This document shows positions 24,814 to 32,543 of a stretch of 64,000 nucleotides of DNA, one piece after another. The notes under the pieces were generated by a model. The model was not told the origin of the DNA and made no database searches. It saw only the letters and a program-made list of their open reading frames with translations. Both the position numbers and the translations under genes were made by a program. Within the stretch, counting starts at the first letter, position 1; each line of letters begins with the position of its first letter. Where the stretch lies: contig JACJYI010000004.1 in NCBI GenBank assembly GCA_020636225.1, positions 186,001 through 250,000 on the forward strand. The letters are read 5' to 3'. Origin of the DNA: Lewinellaceae bacterium. Lineage in GTDB: Bacteria > Bacteroidota > Bacteroidia > Chitinophagales > Saprospiraceae.

Positions 24814-26495
24814 TGTTCCAGGACCAGTTTGACCAGGGCAGAATGTCCTTCCCTGCTGATCTGAACCAGATACATTCCCGGAGCAGCCGATGCCAGATCG
24901 TAGGAACGTCCGGCGGGCTGGTTCGACCAGGCAGCGATCCATCGTCCCTGGAGGTCCAGCACGCGGAGATCATATCCACCCTGATCGTCCCCCTGCAGGG
25001 TGAATGACCCTGTCGTCATGGTGGGAAAGAGGGAAACCCCTTCCAGGACCGGATCACTCGTACTGACCGAACTCGCCTTGATCTTCCACAATTCCATGCC
25101 CTGGGTGGCGGTGCGGGCACCGAACAGCACTTCATCCCCTACCAGGGTAAAGCGGTTCGGATCAGATCCGTCACCCGACGATGGATTGATGTCCGGGAGG
25201 ACCATGGTTCCGGCTTCCGTGCCATCCGAGGTCCACAATTCCACATTGAAGGCACTGCCTTTCGCTCCGCCAAAATAGATCCGACCATTGATCGCCGTCA
25301 GAAAGGAGGGCAACCAGAACGAACCCTGGCTCCCCGGGGTGGCATCCTTCACCATCCAGGTACCGGCTTCGGTCCCATCCGAACGCCACAGTTCGATGCC
25401 ATTCTCGCCATTATCATACTTGTAGTACAGGATATCATCCATCACCGTGAAGAGCTGGGGGACATAGCCGGGTGTTTTCGCCGAACCGTCCTTGACCATC
25501 CAGGTACCAGCCGGTGTGCCATCCGTTCGCCACAGTTCCCGCCCGTTGGTTCCATCGTTGGCACCAAAATAGATCGTGTTGCCAATCCTGTTCAGCCGGT
25601 GTTCATGGGTGTTGGGCTGGGTATCATCGCTGCCTGTATTGGGTGCCGGATTGATATCCTTGACGAGGAGGGTACCCGCCGGCGTACCATCGGTGGCCCA
25701 CAGTTCCGGACCCATGTCATTGCCCTCCGCATAGAATACCAACCGTCCATTCACTGCCAGCTTGTGCCGGGGATTCACTCCACCTGTGACCCCCGGAAAC
25801 GTATGGAACCGCTTTGTTCCGGCAGTGGTCCCATCGGTCACCCACAATTGCTCGCCATCGCTGCTGTTCTCATAACCCGTGAAATAGAGCTTGTCACCCA
25901 ATTCACCAAAATAGCGGGGGTTACCGTTCCCATTGGCACCAAAGATCGTCTGGATGTCCTTGAGCAGCCAGGTGCCCGATTCGGTGCCGTCCGTCCGCCA
26001 TAATTCCAGTCCGACCTGTCCGTCATTTGCTGAAAAATAGAGGACATCATTCCAGACGTAGTAATAATCGTTGACGGCTACCGTGATCCAGACCCCGTCT
26101 CCTGTACCCGGCCGGATATCCTTGAGCAATGTGGTACCGGCTGCCGTTCCATCCGTGACCCAAAGTTCCTGACCCTCTGCAGTCGTCTTTGCCTGGAAGA
26201 TGACTTTTTCACCGACCCGGAAGAAATTCTGGCATTCCGATCCGGCAGCTCCCGGATTGATATCCTTCAACAGCATCGTGCCAGTCTCCGTGCCATCACT
26301 GATCCATAACTCCATGCCCGAGACACCATCATCCGCCGCGAAGAGGAGGTGGTCATTGTAGCTGATCATACCATTCTCATAGTAGGGAAGGCTTCCATTG
26401 GAACCTGGTCGAATGTTCTTGACCAGCTCAGGTTGTTGGGCGTGTAGTGAGAACATGCCTGTCAAGACCAACAGGATGGAACAGAACTGTTTCAT
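24810..26495 (-). CDS. Secreted ELWxxDGT-repeat protein with T9SS tail
   Basis: From ATG 26495 the signal peptide is MKQFCSILLVLTGMFSLHAQ and the protein has 561 residues. Eight copies of an ELWxxDGTxxGTxxxKDI motif follow each other (ELWISDGTETGT, ELWVTDGTAAGT, ELWRTDGTESGT, QLWVTDGTTAGT, ELWATDGTPAGT, ELWRTDGTPAGT, ELWRSDGTEAGT, ELWTSDGTEAGT), and a ninth is degenerate (ELWKIKASS). Between them lie hydrophobic turns such as LYFSANDGQVG, so a beta-propeller-like fold is likely. The C-terminus (GVSLFPTMTTGSFTLQG...LRVLDLQGRWIAAW...GMYLVQISREG) is a type A T9SS sorting domain. Role unknown. The stop codon is interlocked with that of the beta-helix gene. Confidence 0.85.
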   Translation of the reverse strand: MKQFCSILLVLTGMFSLHAQQPELVKNIRPGSNGSLPYYENGMISYNDHLLFAADDGVSGMELWISDGTETGTMLLKDINPGAAGSECQNFFRVGEKVIFQAKTTAEGQELWVTDGTAAGTTLLKDIRPGTGDGVWITVAVNDYYYVWNDVLYFSANDGQVGLELWRTDGTESGTWLLKDIQTIFGANGNGNPRYFGELGDKLYFTGYENSSDGEQLWVTDGTTAGTKRFHTFPGVTGGVNPRHKLAVNGRLVFYAEGNDMGPELWATDGTPAGTLLVKDINPAPNTGSDDTQPNTHEHRLNRIGNTIYFGANDGTNGRELWRTDGTPAGTWMVKDGSAKTPGYVPQLFTVMDDILYYKYDNGENGIELWRSDGTEAGTWMVKDATPGSQGSFWLPSFLTAINGRIYFGGAKGSAFNVELWTSDGTEAGTMVLPDINPSSGDGSDPNRFTLVGDEVLFGARTATQGMELWKIKASSVSTSDPVLEGVSLFPTMTTGSFTLQGDDQGGYDLRVLDLQGRWIAAWSNQPAGRSYDLASAAPGMYLVQISREGHSALVKLVLEH

Positions 26496-26579
26496 AGCGT
26501 TTGTTACAGGTGAAAAGGAGGCCAAATATAGGTGAATTGGTCTCACAAACGATCATGCTTGATCGGATGTCCCAGTGCA

Positions 26580-27400
26580 TCACCCATTGGATGGCATTCA
26601 ACACCACCTGAGGCTGAAACCCGGGCCTATTCACATTAGGGCACTTCTATTAACCTCCGAAATAGACCAAGACTCGAGAGAACCAAGCGAGACAAGGCAT
26701 TTCGAAAGAGCATAGCCATAGCTAAGTAATTGAGAAATAACGCAGTATCGCGCAGGTTATCTCGAGTGAAAATCCTGAAAGGATTTGTTTGGTCATTGAG
26801 TGGGGTTGATAGAGGTGCCCATTATTCGTTGCTGAATTCCCAGCATACAAACCAAAGGATCACGAAAGGCTTCAGTCATTGAAAATCGGCGATTGGAATT
26901 TGTTTGCTTATTGGGATATGTGTTTTGCCTGTCTGCCGCCAGGCAGGAGATTTCCCCTTGAGGCGTTTTGTCATCATTTTGGCATATTGGCCAAAATGCC
27001 GCCAAAACAAGTCGTTCTCTATTTTATTACCCCGGGTTAAAACCCGGGGCTATTAACATTATTCGTTGCCTATTCTCCAACACAAAAACCAAATGATCAC
27101 GAAAGCTATCGGTCATTGAAAATTGGTGATTGGAATTTGTTTGTTTTTTGGAATTTGAGTTTTGGGATTTCCCCTTGAGGCGTTTTGTCATCATTTTGGC
27201 ATATTGGCCAAAATGCCGCCAAAACAAATCGTACTCCATTTCATTACCCCGGGTTAAAACCCGGGGCTATTAACGACATCTCTTGCCTATCCCAAAAACC
27301 AAATGATCCCGAAAGGATTCGGTCATTAAAAATTGGTGATTGGAATTTGTTTGTTTTTTGGGATTTGTCTTTTGGAATTTGTTTTTTGAATTTTTCTTCA
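26580..27400. repeat. ~216-bp tandem repeat array with REP palindromes and AATTCC text
   Basis: Roughly three units. CCCCGGGTTAAAACCCCGGGG-type palindromes lie near 27031 and 27247 (offset ~216), with a degenerate one before the MITE near 26620. Each unit has a GATTGGAATTTGTTTG run and, except the last, a CATTTTGGC/GCCAAAATG hairpin followed by GCCGCCAAAACAA. Unit 1 also carries a CCTGTCTGCCGCCAGGCAGG palindrome missing from unit 2. No coding frame is credible. Confidence 0.75.
26639..26820. mobile_element. MITE-like element with terminal inverted repeats and ATTA duplication
   Basis: A 182-bp non-coding element. The left end GGGCACTTCTATTAACCTC (26639-) and the reverse complement of the right end, GGGCACCTCTATCAACCCC (26820 backwards), agree at 16 of 19 positions. 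The flanks are ATTA on both sides (26635-26638 and 26821-26824). The neighbouring repeat unit at 27045-27060 holds the uninterrupted version (CTATTAACATTATTCGTTGC). It encodes no transposase. Its parent IS family is not determinable here. Confidence 0.8.
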
Positions 27401-28798
27401 ACTCCATCTCAGCGCCTCCACCGGATCGATCCTTGCAGCACGTGCCGCAGGATACAATCCGGCGATCAAGCTCAATCCGATCGCAAAACCGATGGAGCCC
27501 AGGATCAGCCACCAGGGGAAGTAGAACAGATCGACCGGTGCCTCACCCATCTCCCGGATCTTCATGTTGATGATGGCGCCTGCCGCCAGGGTGACCAACC
27601 AGCCCAGGATGATCCCGCCGATCGCACCCACCAGTCCGATCACAGCTGCTTCGCCAAAGAAGACACCCTTGATCTGTCCTTCACTGCCACCAATGGCCTT
27701 CATGATGCCGATCTCGCGGGTGCGCTCCAGGATGCTCATCAGGAGGGTATTGATAATACCCAAGCCAGCCACGATCAAGGCGATGAAGCCGACCACACCT
27801 AGTACGGCATTTACCGCCAGGAAGGCCCGGCGGATCTCCTTCATCTGTTCGGCCAGGGCAAAGACCTTCAGCCCCATTTTTTCCAACTCCTCACGCACCC
27901 GTGAGAGATCATTCGGATTGGCGACGGTCACCTGGATGGTGGCGTACTTGTCCGGCTTGCCGGACCCCTTCCGCAAAAACTCCGTGATGCTGTTGAATCC
28001 CACGTTGGGGATGGTCGCCGCGAAGCCTTCCGGTATCAACAGGTCCCCTCCCGACCGACTGGCCGGACCATCATTCTCCACTTCCCGGACGCCGACGATC
28101 ACCAGTGGCGAGACCCGTTCGCTCAAGGGGTTGGCCTCCTGATTGCCCATCATCACACCCATCATTTGCATGGGATTGAAGGAGGCTGTGCTCAGGAGCA
28201 ATGTGTCACCGATCAGGTCCTCAGCCTGCAGATAGGTGTACACGTTGGCCGTGTCCTTCTTCCGGGCACGCTCCATCTCCTCGCTGTCGATCCGGATCTT
28301 CAAGCGGCGGAGCAGGTCGGTGGAAATGACGGCCTGGGGCAGGGTATCGCTGGTCAAGAATGTACCGGCCAGCAGATCCTGGTAGGCCTTGGTCTCGCCG
28401 ACCTTCGGATCGATCCCTGTGAAGGTCAGGGTGGTCTCGTGGTCGAGCAATCGGACCTTGGCCGGCTGCTGGATCTCCCCAAATGCATCGGCCACCCCGT
28501 CGATCTTCCGGATCCGGTCCAGCAGTTCGTCATCCAGAGGCACGCTGATCCCACTTGTATCGGTAAGGGATTCCATGGGGCGGTTCATATCCAGCTTGAC
28601 CGGGGTCACCGTGATCCGGGAGAACAGGCCACTGCTGGTAAATGCATCGCTGATATTCTTTTCCATCCCACTGCCAAAGGCCACCATGGAGATGAGGGCG
28701 CCGATGCCGATCATCACACCAAGGATGGTCAGGCTGGAGCGAAGGCGGGTCCGCCAGAGATTGCGGAGGGCCATGCGAATGAGGTCGAGAGTGGTCAT
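27398..28798 (-). CDS. ABC transporter permease, MacB/FtsX type
   Basis: A 466-residue inner-membrane permease with the MacB topology. One N-terminal helix (LRSSLTILGVMIGIGALISMVAFG, about residues 18-45) follows the amphipathic MALRNLWRTR coupling segment. Next comes a ~270-residue periplasmic domain, then three C-terminal helices with the typical ILERTREIGIMKAIGGSEGQIKGVFFGEA motif and the ending LYPAARAARIDPVEALRWS. Such permeases work with a LolD/MacB-type ATPase as mechanotransmitters for lipoprotein, peptide or drug export rather than classic transport. The ATPase gene upstream overlaps it by four bases (28795-28798). No adaptor (MacA-like) gene is in the immediate neighbourhood. The C-terminal end lies at the edge of the tandem-repeat zone. 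Confidence 0.9.
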   Translation of the reverse strand: MTTLDLIRMALRNLWRTRLRSSLTILGVMIGIGALISMVAFGSGMEKNISDAFTSSGLFSRITVTPVKLDMNRPMESLTDTSGISVPLDDELLDRIRKIDGVADAFGEIQQPAKVRLLDHETTLTFTGIDPKVGETKAYQDLLAGTFLTSDTLPQAVISTDLLRRLKIRIDSEEMERARKKDTANVYTYLQAEDLIGDTLLLSTASFNPMQMMGVMMGNQEANPLSERVSPLVIVGVREVENDGPASRSGGDLLIPEGFAATIPNVGFNSITEFLRKGSGKPDKYATIQVTVANPNDLSRVREELEKMGLKVFALAEQMKEIRRAFLAVNAVLGVVGFIALIVAGLGIINTLLMSILERTREIGIMKAIGGSEGQIKGVFFGEAAVIGLVGAIGGIILGWLVTLAAGAIINMKIREMGEAPVDLFYFPWWLILGSIGFAIGLSLIAGLYPAARAARIDPVEALRWS

Positions 28799-29502
28799 AA
28801 GGCCTTAGCGTTCAAGGATTCATGTGTCAATTGGCTGTCGAGCAGCTGGCCGTCCTGCATGCGGATGGTGCGCTGCGCGACCCGGGCCATGTCGGGATCA
28901 TGGGTGATCATGATGATCGTCCGGCCCTGTCGATGCAGATCCTGCAGGATGCCCAGGACGATATCGCCGTTCTGGGTGTCGAGATTGCCGGTCGGTTCGT
29001 CTGCCAGAAGGATGGCAGGGTCGTTGGCCAATGCCCGGGCAATGGCCACCCGCTGGGCTTCCCCCCCGGACAGCTCGGCAGGGTAATGATCGGCGCGTTC
29101 GGCCAGCCCGACCTGGGCGAGCAGCTCCAGCGCCCGTGCCTTCCGTTCCGATCGGGAGACACCCCCAAACGCCAGGGCCAGTTCGATATTCTCTGCCGCC
29201 GTCTGACCGGGAATGAGTTGAAAGGACTGGAAAACCATCCCCACACGATGCCGCCGATGTTTCACCAAGCCGTCCTTGCCCTCGGCAAACAGGTTGGCCC
29301 CTTCAAAGCGGATCTCACCGGAGGTGGGGGTGTCCAATCCGCCGAGCAGGTTCAGGAGGGTCGACTTCCCGGAGCCGGACTTGCCGATGATGGCGAGGAA
29401 TTCGCCCTTGTCGATATCAAAGCTGATATCGTTGACTGCCGGGACAGTCACGGTGGCTTTGCGATAGATCTTGCGAATGTGGTCAATCTCGATGAAGGCC
29501 AT
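28795..29502 (-). CDS. ABC transporter ATP-binding protein, MacB/LolD type
   Basis: A 235-residue cytosolic ATPase with all motifs: Walker A GKSGSGKST (40-48), Q-loop in VFQSFQLIPG, signature LSGGEAQR, Walker B LLADEPTGNLD and the switch histidine in MITHDPD. The short form and the NLDTQNGDIVLGIL segment place it with the LolD/MacB/FtsE class that pairs with FtsX-like permeases. It overlaps the permease start by four bases (ATGA), so the two form one operon. Substrate not inferable. Confidence 0.92.
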   Translation of the reverse strand: MAFIEIDHIRKIYRKATVTVPAVNDISFDIDKGEFLAIIGKSGSGKSTLLNLLGGLDTPTSGEIRFEGANLFAEGKDGLVKHRRHRVGMVFQSFQLIPGQTAAENIELALAFGGVSRSERKARALELLAQVGLAERADHYPAELSGGEAQRVAIARALANDPAILLADEPTGNLDTQNGDIVLGILQDLHRQGRTIIMITHDPDMARVAQRTIRMQDGQLLDSQLTHESLNAKAL

Positions 29503-29947
29503 GGGCAGGGTTGATTACCGGCACAACATCGGAAATCTGGAATGGATCGAGTCAGAAATATCGACCAGCAGCCGTCTGACCCGGATGAAGAGGGGTGAAA
29601 CACCGGGCGTGATCGGGTCAAATGGACCACCACAAAGGCAATGAAGTCACTTTCGTGCTACAGTGCACATCCCTCCGGAGAGCTGTAGGGTACGCGAAGG
29701 AAATCAGGCCACCCAGAGGTCCTGCAAACCTCAAATGCCCCTCGTCTCTCTCTGCCGCTCAGTCACGTCGTCTTCGGTATGCCACAGAGGACACAGAGTG
29801 GTACAGAGAGTTGTTTCCCATGGATGCACATGATCTCGCCAGGGAAACGAACCTCAAGGACATACCATGATCAAAGATGGTTTGGAAGCAATCTGGCAAG
29901 GAAAGGTTTGGGCCTGGCAATGCTGTTGAACGCTGACGACAAGGGGC
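29503..29947. repeat. Gap with CACAGAGG-type dispersed repeat
   Basis: A CCACAGAGGACACAGAGTGG string at 29781-29800, followed by TACAGAGAG, is the reverse complement of the CTCTGTG family near 10345 and 10540. The rest is non-coding. The 82-codon open frame through it lacks protein character. Confidence 0.55.
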
Positions 29948-30154
29948 CTAACCAACCTTTTTCCGCGTCGAGAGGCCGAAAGGCAGATACAGCGGACAAA
30001 AACTGATCGCACTGGTCAGGAGAAAGACCACTCCCAGGATCACCAGGACCAGGCCGAGCGTTCCCGTGATCGTCCCGTTGTAGTACAGCAAGCCGAGGAT
30101 AATGGCCAGAATGATGCGGATGGTCCTGTCGATGGTACCCATGTTCTTTGTCAT
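29948..30154 (-). CDS. DUF2892 (YgaP-type) small membrane protein
   Basis: A 68-residue protein with two hydrophobic helices (IDRTIRIILAIILGLLYYNG and LGLVLVILGVVFLLTSAISFCPLYLPFG). It has the DUF2892 hallmarks: an N-terminal MGTIDRTIR and the CPLYLPFG motif after helix 2. Members are inner-membrane pieces often linked to rhodanese or redox genes, with no proven function. ATG 30154 is chosen; the longer open frame has no protein character upstream. A Crp/Fnr-like palindrome lies about 50 bases upstream. Confidence 0.85.
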   Translation of the reverse strand: MTKNMGTIDRTIRIILAIILGLLYYNGTITGTLGLVLVILGVVFLLTSAISFCPLYLPFGLSTRKKVG

Positions 30155-30202
30155 AGCGATCAGATTTGCCTGTAAATTAGGCAAGTATATCCAAGCGGCA
30201 TA

Positions 30203-30216
30203 GTGATCGTGATCAC
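30203..30216. promoter_or_regulatory. Crp/Fnr-family-like operator upstream of the DUF2892 gene
   Basis: GTGATCGTGATCAC contains the symmetrical TGAT-N4-ATCA core used by FNR/CRP-family regulators. It lies 48 bases before the DUF2892 start. A weak TAATTTAC box in between would put the site about 40-45 bases upstream of transcription, the class II activator position. Regulator unknown. Confidence 0.4.
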
Positions 30217-30230
30217 CTGTGGTAGCGAAC

Positions 30231-30950
30231 TTAGTCACACCCCGCCCGCAGACCCAACACCAGAGGCTCGAGAACCGGGTCCAGGCTATCCGGCAGAGGA
30301 GACGTCCGCACAAAATCCAGGTAGTCCCGATAGGTTCCCACAAAGGCATACTCCAGGATCACCTTCGTCTCTCCGATCCGGCCCTTGACCGCTTCGCCGG
30401 TGTAGGCAAAGACCGGCTGGCCCGTACTGTCCCGCCACACCGGATTGAGTCGGGTACTGTCGCCATAAGTCCGGAGGTCCTGCAAATGGACGCGATAGCC
30501 GGTTGAGTCCGTGTAATAGAATTCCGATGGCGTGACGATCACACCGGGATTGGCCTTGAACCTGCTGCCCATCCGACCGGAGGGATCCAGATCATAGACC
30601 CGCTTCTCACCCTCCCGTCTTTCCGCTTCACCGCATTTCTCCTCCAGGAACACATACAACGGCCCGGTGTACCCAACCGGGATGAGCCAAACAGCCGGCT
30701 CCCGCACCCGGTCATCCCGGGTGATGGTGTAGACCGACATGAAAATGACCCCGGGCAGGACCAGGGCCAGGATCTTGTTGAAGGTCTCCGTGCCACTCCA
30801 CCACACCAGCACCAGTCCGCCGAAAAAGACCAGGATGCCCCCGTAGATCAGGTTGCCCTCCAGCAGGAAAACACTGTTGCATCCACCAACGGCCAGAAGC
30901 AAGCCTAGGACATACAACACATTCAATTTCGTCAGGTCAGGTCGTTTCAT
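30231..30950 (-). CDS. Membrane protein of unknown function (possible DUF6843-like domain)
   Basis: A 239-residue protein. The N-terminal third has about three hydrophobic helices (VLYVLGLLLAVGGC, LIYGGILVFFGGLVLVWW, ILALVLPGVIFMSVYTI). The rest is a soluble domain with WLIPVGYTGPLYVFLEEKCG, KRVYDLDPSGRMGSRFKANPG and FYYTDSTGYRV. These segments remind me of DUF6843 (GYxGxVxVxF... YxIPxDG), but the match is tentative. It overlaps the hydrolase gene upstream by four bases (30947-30950), indicating an operon. Confidence 0.6.
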   Translation of the reverse strand: MKRPDLTKLNVLYVLGLLLAVGGCNSVFLLEGNLIYGGILVFFGGLVLVWWSGTETFNKILALVLPGVIFMSVYTITRDDRVREPAVWLIPVGYTGPLYVFLEEKCGEAERREGEKRVYDLDPSGRMGSRFKANPGVIVTPSEFYYTDSTGYRVHLQDLRTYGDSTRLNPVWRDSTGQPVFAYTGEAVKGRIGETKVILEYAFVGTYRDYLDFVRTSPLPDSLDPVLEPLVLGLRAGCD

Positions 30951-31891
30951 TTGCGTTCAGGATTCGGATCAACCAGTTGGATCCACTCCATCAGCCCGGA
31001 AATGAGCAGGGGATGGAGTGGGCGTTCAGCATCGGTATAGCTGCGGATATTGTCGTCCTGATCCGATACCGCTTTCAGGATATGATTCATATCCTGAATG
31101 TCCAGTCGGGTGCCGTCTCGAGCTGATCCGGCGAGCCGGTCGGCATCCTCGGCAAAGACCTGCAGGTCCTGTCCTCCCTGCACCACCAGAACCGGCATCT
31201 CCAGCCGGGCGATCCACTCCGCCGGATCATACATCATCCAGGAGCGCAGATACGGTTGTACACTGGGACGGAACAGCGCCATGAGGAACGGCGGTGACTC
31301 GGCGGGTTGCCCGGCCCGGATCAGCCGGAACAAACTGTCTGCTGCCTCCCGGATAAACGGGGGCTGGCGCTCGAGTTGGATCATGATCAGGGTGTCAGCC
31401 GTCCGACCGGCTCCGGCCAGGGTGACCAGGCCATCAACGCCTGGATAGCGGTCTGCTGCCAGGGTGGCCACAAGGGCTCCTTCGCTGTGACCCGCCAGGA
31501 TGATCCGGTCAAACCGGTCATCATCCTCGAAATATTCGATCCACAGCCCCAGGTCGCTGACGAGGGTATCAAACCGAAGGTCCTCTTCCCGAATGGAGTC
31601 AAAGACGCTGCGACCGATATTGCGCTTGTCATACCGGAATGTGGAGACGCCTCTCTGTGCCAGGCTGTCGGCCAGCAACTTCAGGGTGGCCGCACCACCC
31701 TGGGGTTGGTTGCCATTGCGGTCGGTGGGTCCGGAGCCGGCAACGAAGATAACCAGGGGCCGGCCCGCCGCTGGTTCGCCGGCTACACGCAGGCTGCCTT
31801 CCATTCCTCCGCCTGGCAGATCCAGTCGCATGATCTGGTCCTGTGCAGTCAGCAGGACGGGAAGGAGGGCCAACAGAAATGATATGCGCAT
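30947..31891 (-). CDS. Secreted alpha/beta hydrolase
   Basis: ATG 31891 gives a signal peptide (MRISFLLALLPVLLTAQDQ) and a 314-residue protein. The alpha/beta hydrolase motifs are VIFVAGSGPTDRNGN (oxyanion loop of the dipeptidyl-peptidase-like/DUF3887-linked group), the nucleophile elbow GHSEGA (Ser136), VQGGQDLQV with the acid, and the late histidine in MNHILKAV. FRYDKRNIGRS is also typical of this subgroup. Likely a periplasmic esterase or peptidase. Its stop overlaps the start of the downstream membrane protein. Confidence 0.85.
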   Translation of the reverse strand: MRISFLLALLPVLLTAQDQIMRLDLPGGGMEGSLRVAGEPAAGRPLVIFVAGSGPTDRNGNQPQGGAATLKLLADSLAQRGVSTFRYDKRNIGRSVFDSIREEDLRFDTLVSDLGLWIEYFEDDDRFDRIILAGHSEGALVATLAADRYPGVDGLVTLAGAGRTADTLIMIQLERQPPFIREAADSLFRLIRAGQPAESPPFLMALFRPSVQPYLRSWMMYDPAEWIARLEMPVLVVQGGQDLQVFAEDADRLAGSARDGTRLDIQDMNHILKAVSDQDDNIRSYTDAERPLHPLLISGLMEWIQLVDPNPERK

Positions 31892-32016
31892 CCTCAGGCA
31901 AGGTGGACAAAACATGAGATCCGACAATTTTGCCACAAAATCGGTTGAAAATCTGATTCCCCCCGGCAAAGCCTCCATACAGGCCATGAACAGGGCAAAA
32001 GAAGGCACCGGGTGGG

Positions 32017-32334
32017 CTATGGGCGGATCATGGCCAATTGCGATCGCAACTTTCTCAGAAAAGCAGGCCCGTTTGTCATGACAAACAGCTCGCGATTTCC
32101 GTTCTTGTTCAAAATCAAAAGTCCATTCTTGGCCAAATCAAAGATGAGGTATTCTTCCACCAGATCAATTTCAACCAGAGGAATGACAAGACTGAGATGG
32201 CTGAATGCAAAATCATGAAGTTGGAAATGAATGATCTCTTCATGTAATTCAAGTATCCCGGATAACTGCCTGAAGCCATCCCAAAGGATGGCCGGAGAGG
32301 AATACAGCAGGCGAAACTGATCCGGTTTTTTCAT
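32017..32334 (-). CDS. Small protein of unknown function
   Basis: A 105-residue protein with regular beta-like segments (FRLLYSSPAILWDGF, LSGILELHEEIIHFQLHDF, LSLVIPLVEIDLVEEYLIF, GLLILNKNGNRELFVM) ending in a short helix (PAFLRKLRSQLAM). The strand-rich pattern with a final helix is like a PH/GRAM-type fold, but that is only an impression. No signal peptide. It stands about 125 bases upstream of the hydrolase gene on the same strand and could be in its operon. Confidence 0.5.
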   Translation of the reverse strand: MKKPDQFRLLYSSPAILWDGFRQLSGILELHEEIIHFQLHDFAFSHLSLVIPLVEIDLVEEYLIFDLAKNGLLILNKNGNRELFVMTNGPAFLRKLRSQLAMIRP

Positions 32335-32502
32335 GCTCCAGCTTTCCCGATCAACCGATTGATTCGGTCATTACATGCTTTCCACATCTAAATTTTAACG
32401 GATCACTCCCTGGGTACAATGGATCTCCTATTCAAGCAGGTATCCAACGAAAAAGGAATGATGGATAAATGGATGGTCGAACATTGCGATGGGCAACGAT
32501 GA

Positions 32503-32539
32503 TCGACAGCCCGGGCAAGGTTGGTTCCCGGGCTGTCGA
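32503..32539 (-). terminator. Strong hairpin after the LamG surface protein gene
   Basis: TCGACAGCCCGGG (32503-32515) and CCCGGGCTGTCGA (32527-32539) form a perfect 13-bp stem with an 11-nt loop, starting five bases beyond the stop codon. There is no U-tract. Similar hairpins without U-runs are common downstream of Bacteroidota genes. Confidence 0.6.
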
Positions 32540-32543
32540 GTGA

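Noticed and set aside
29622..29870. 82-codon frame in the 29.5-29.9 kb gap
   Set aside because: Contains the CACAGAGG repeat and has no protein character.
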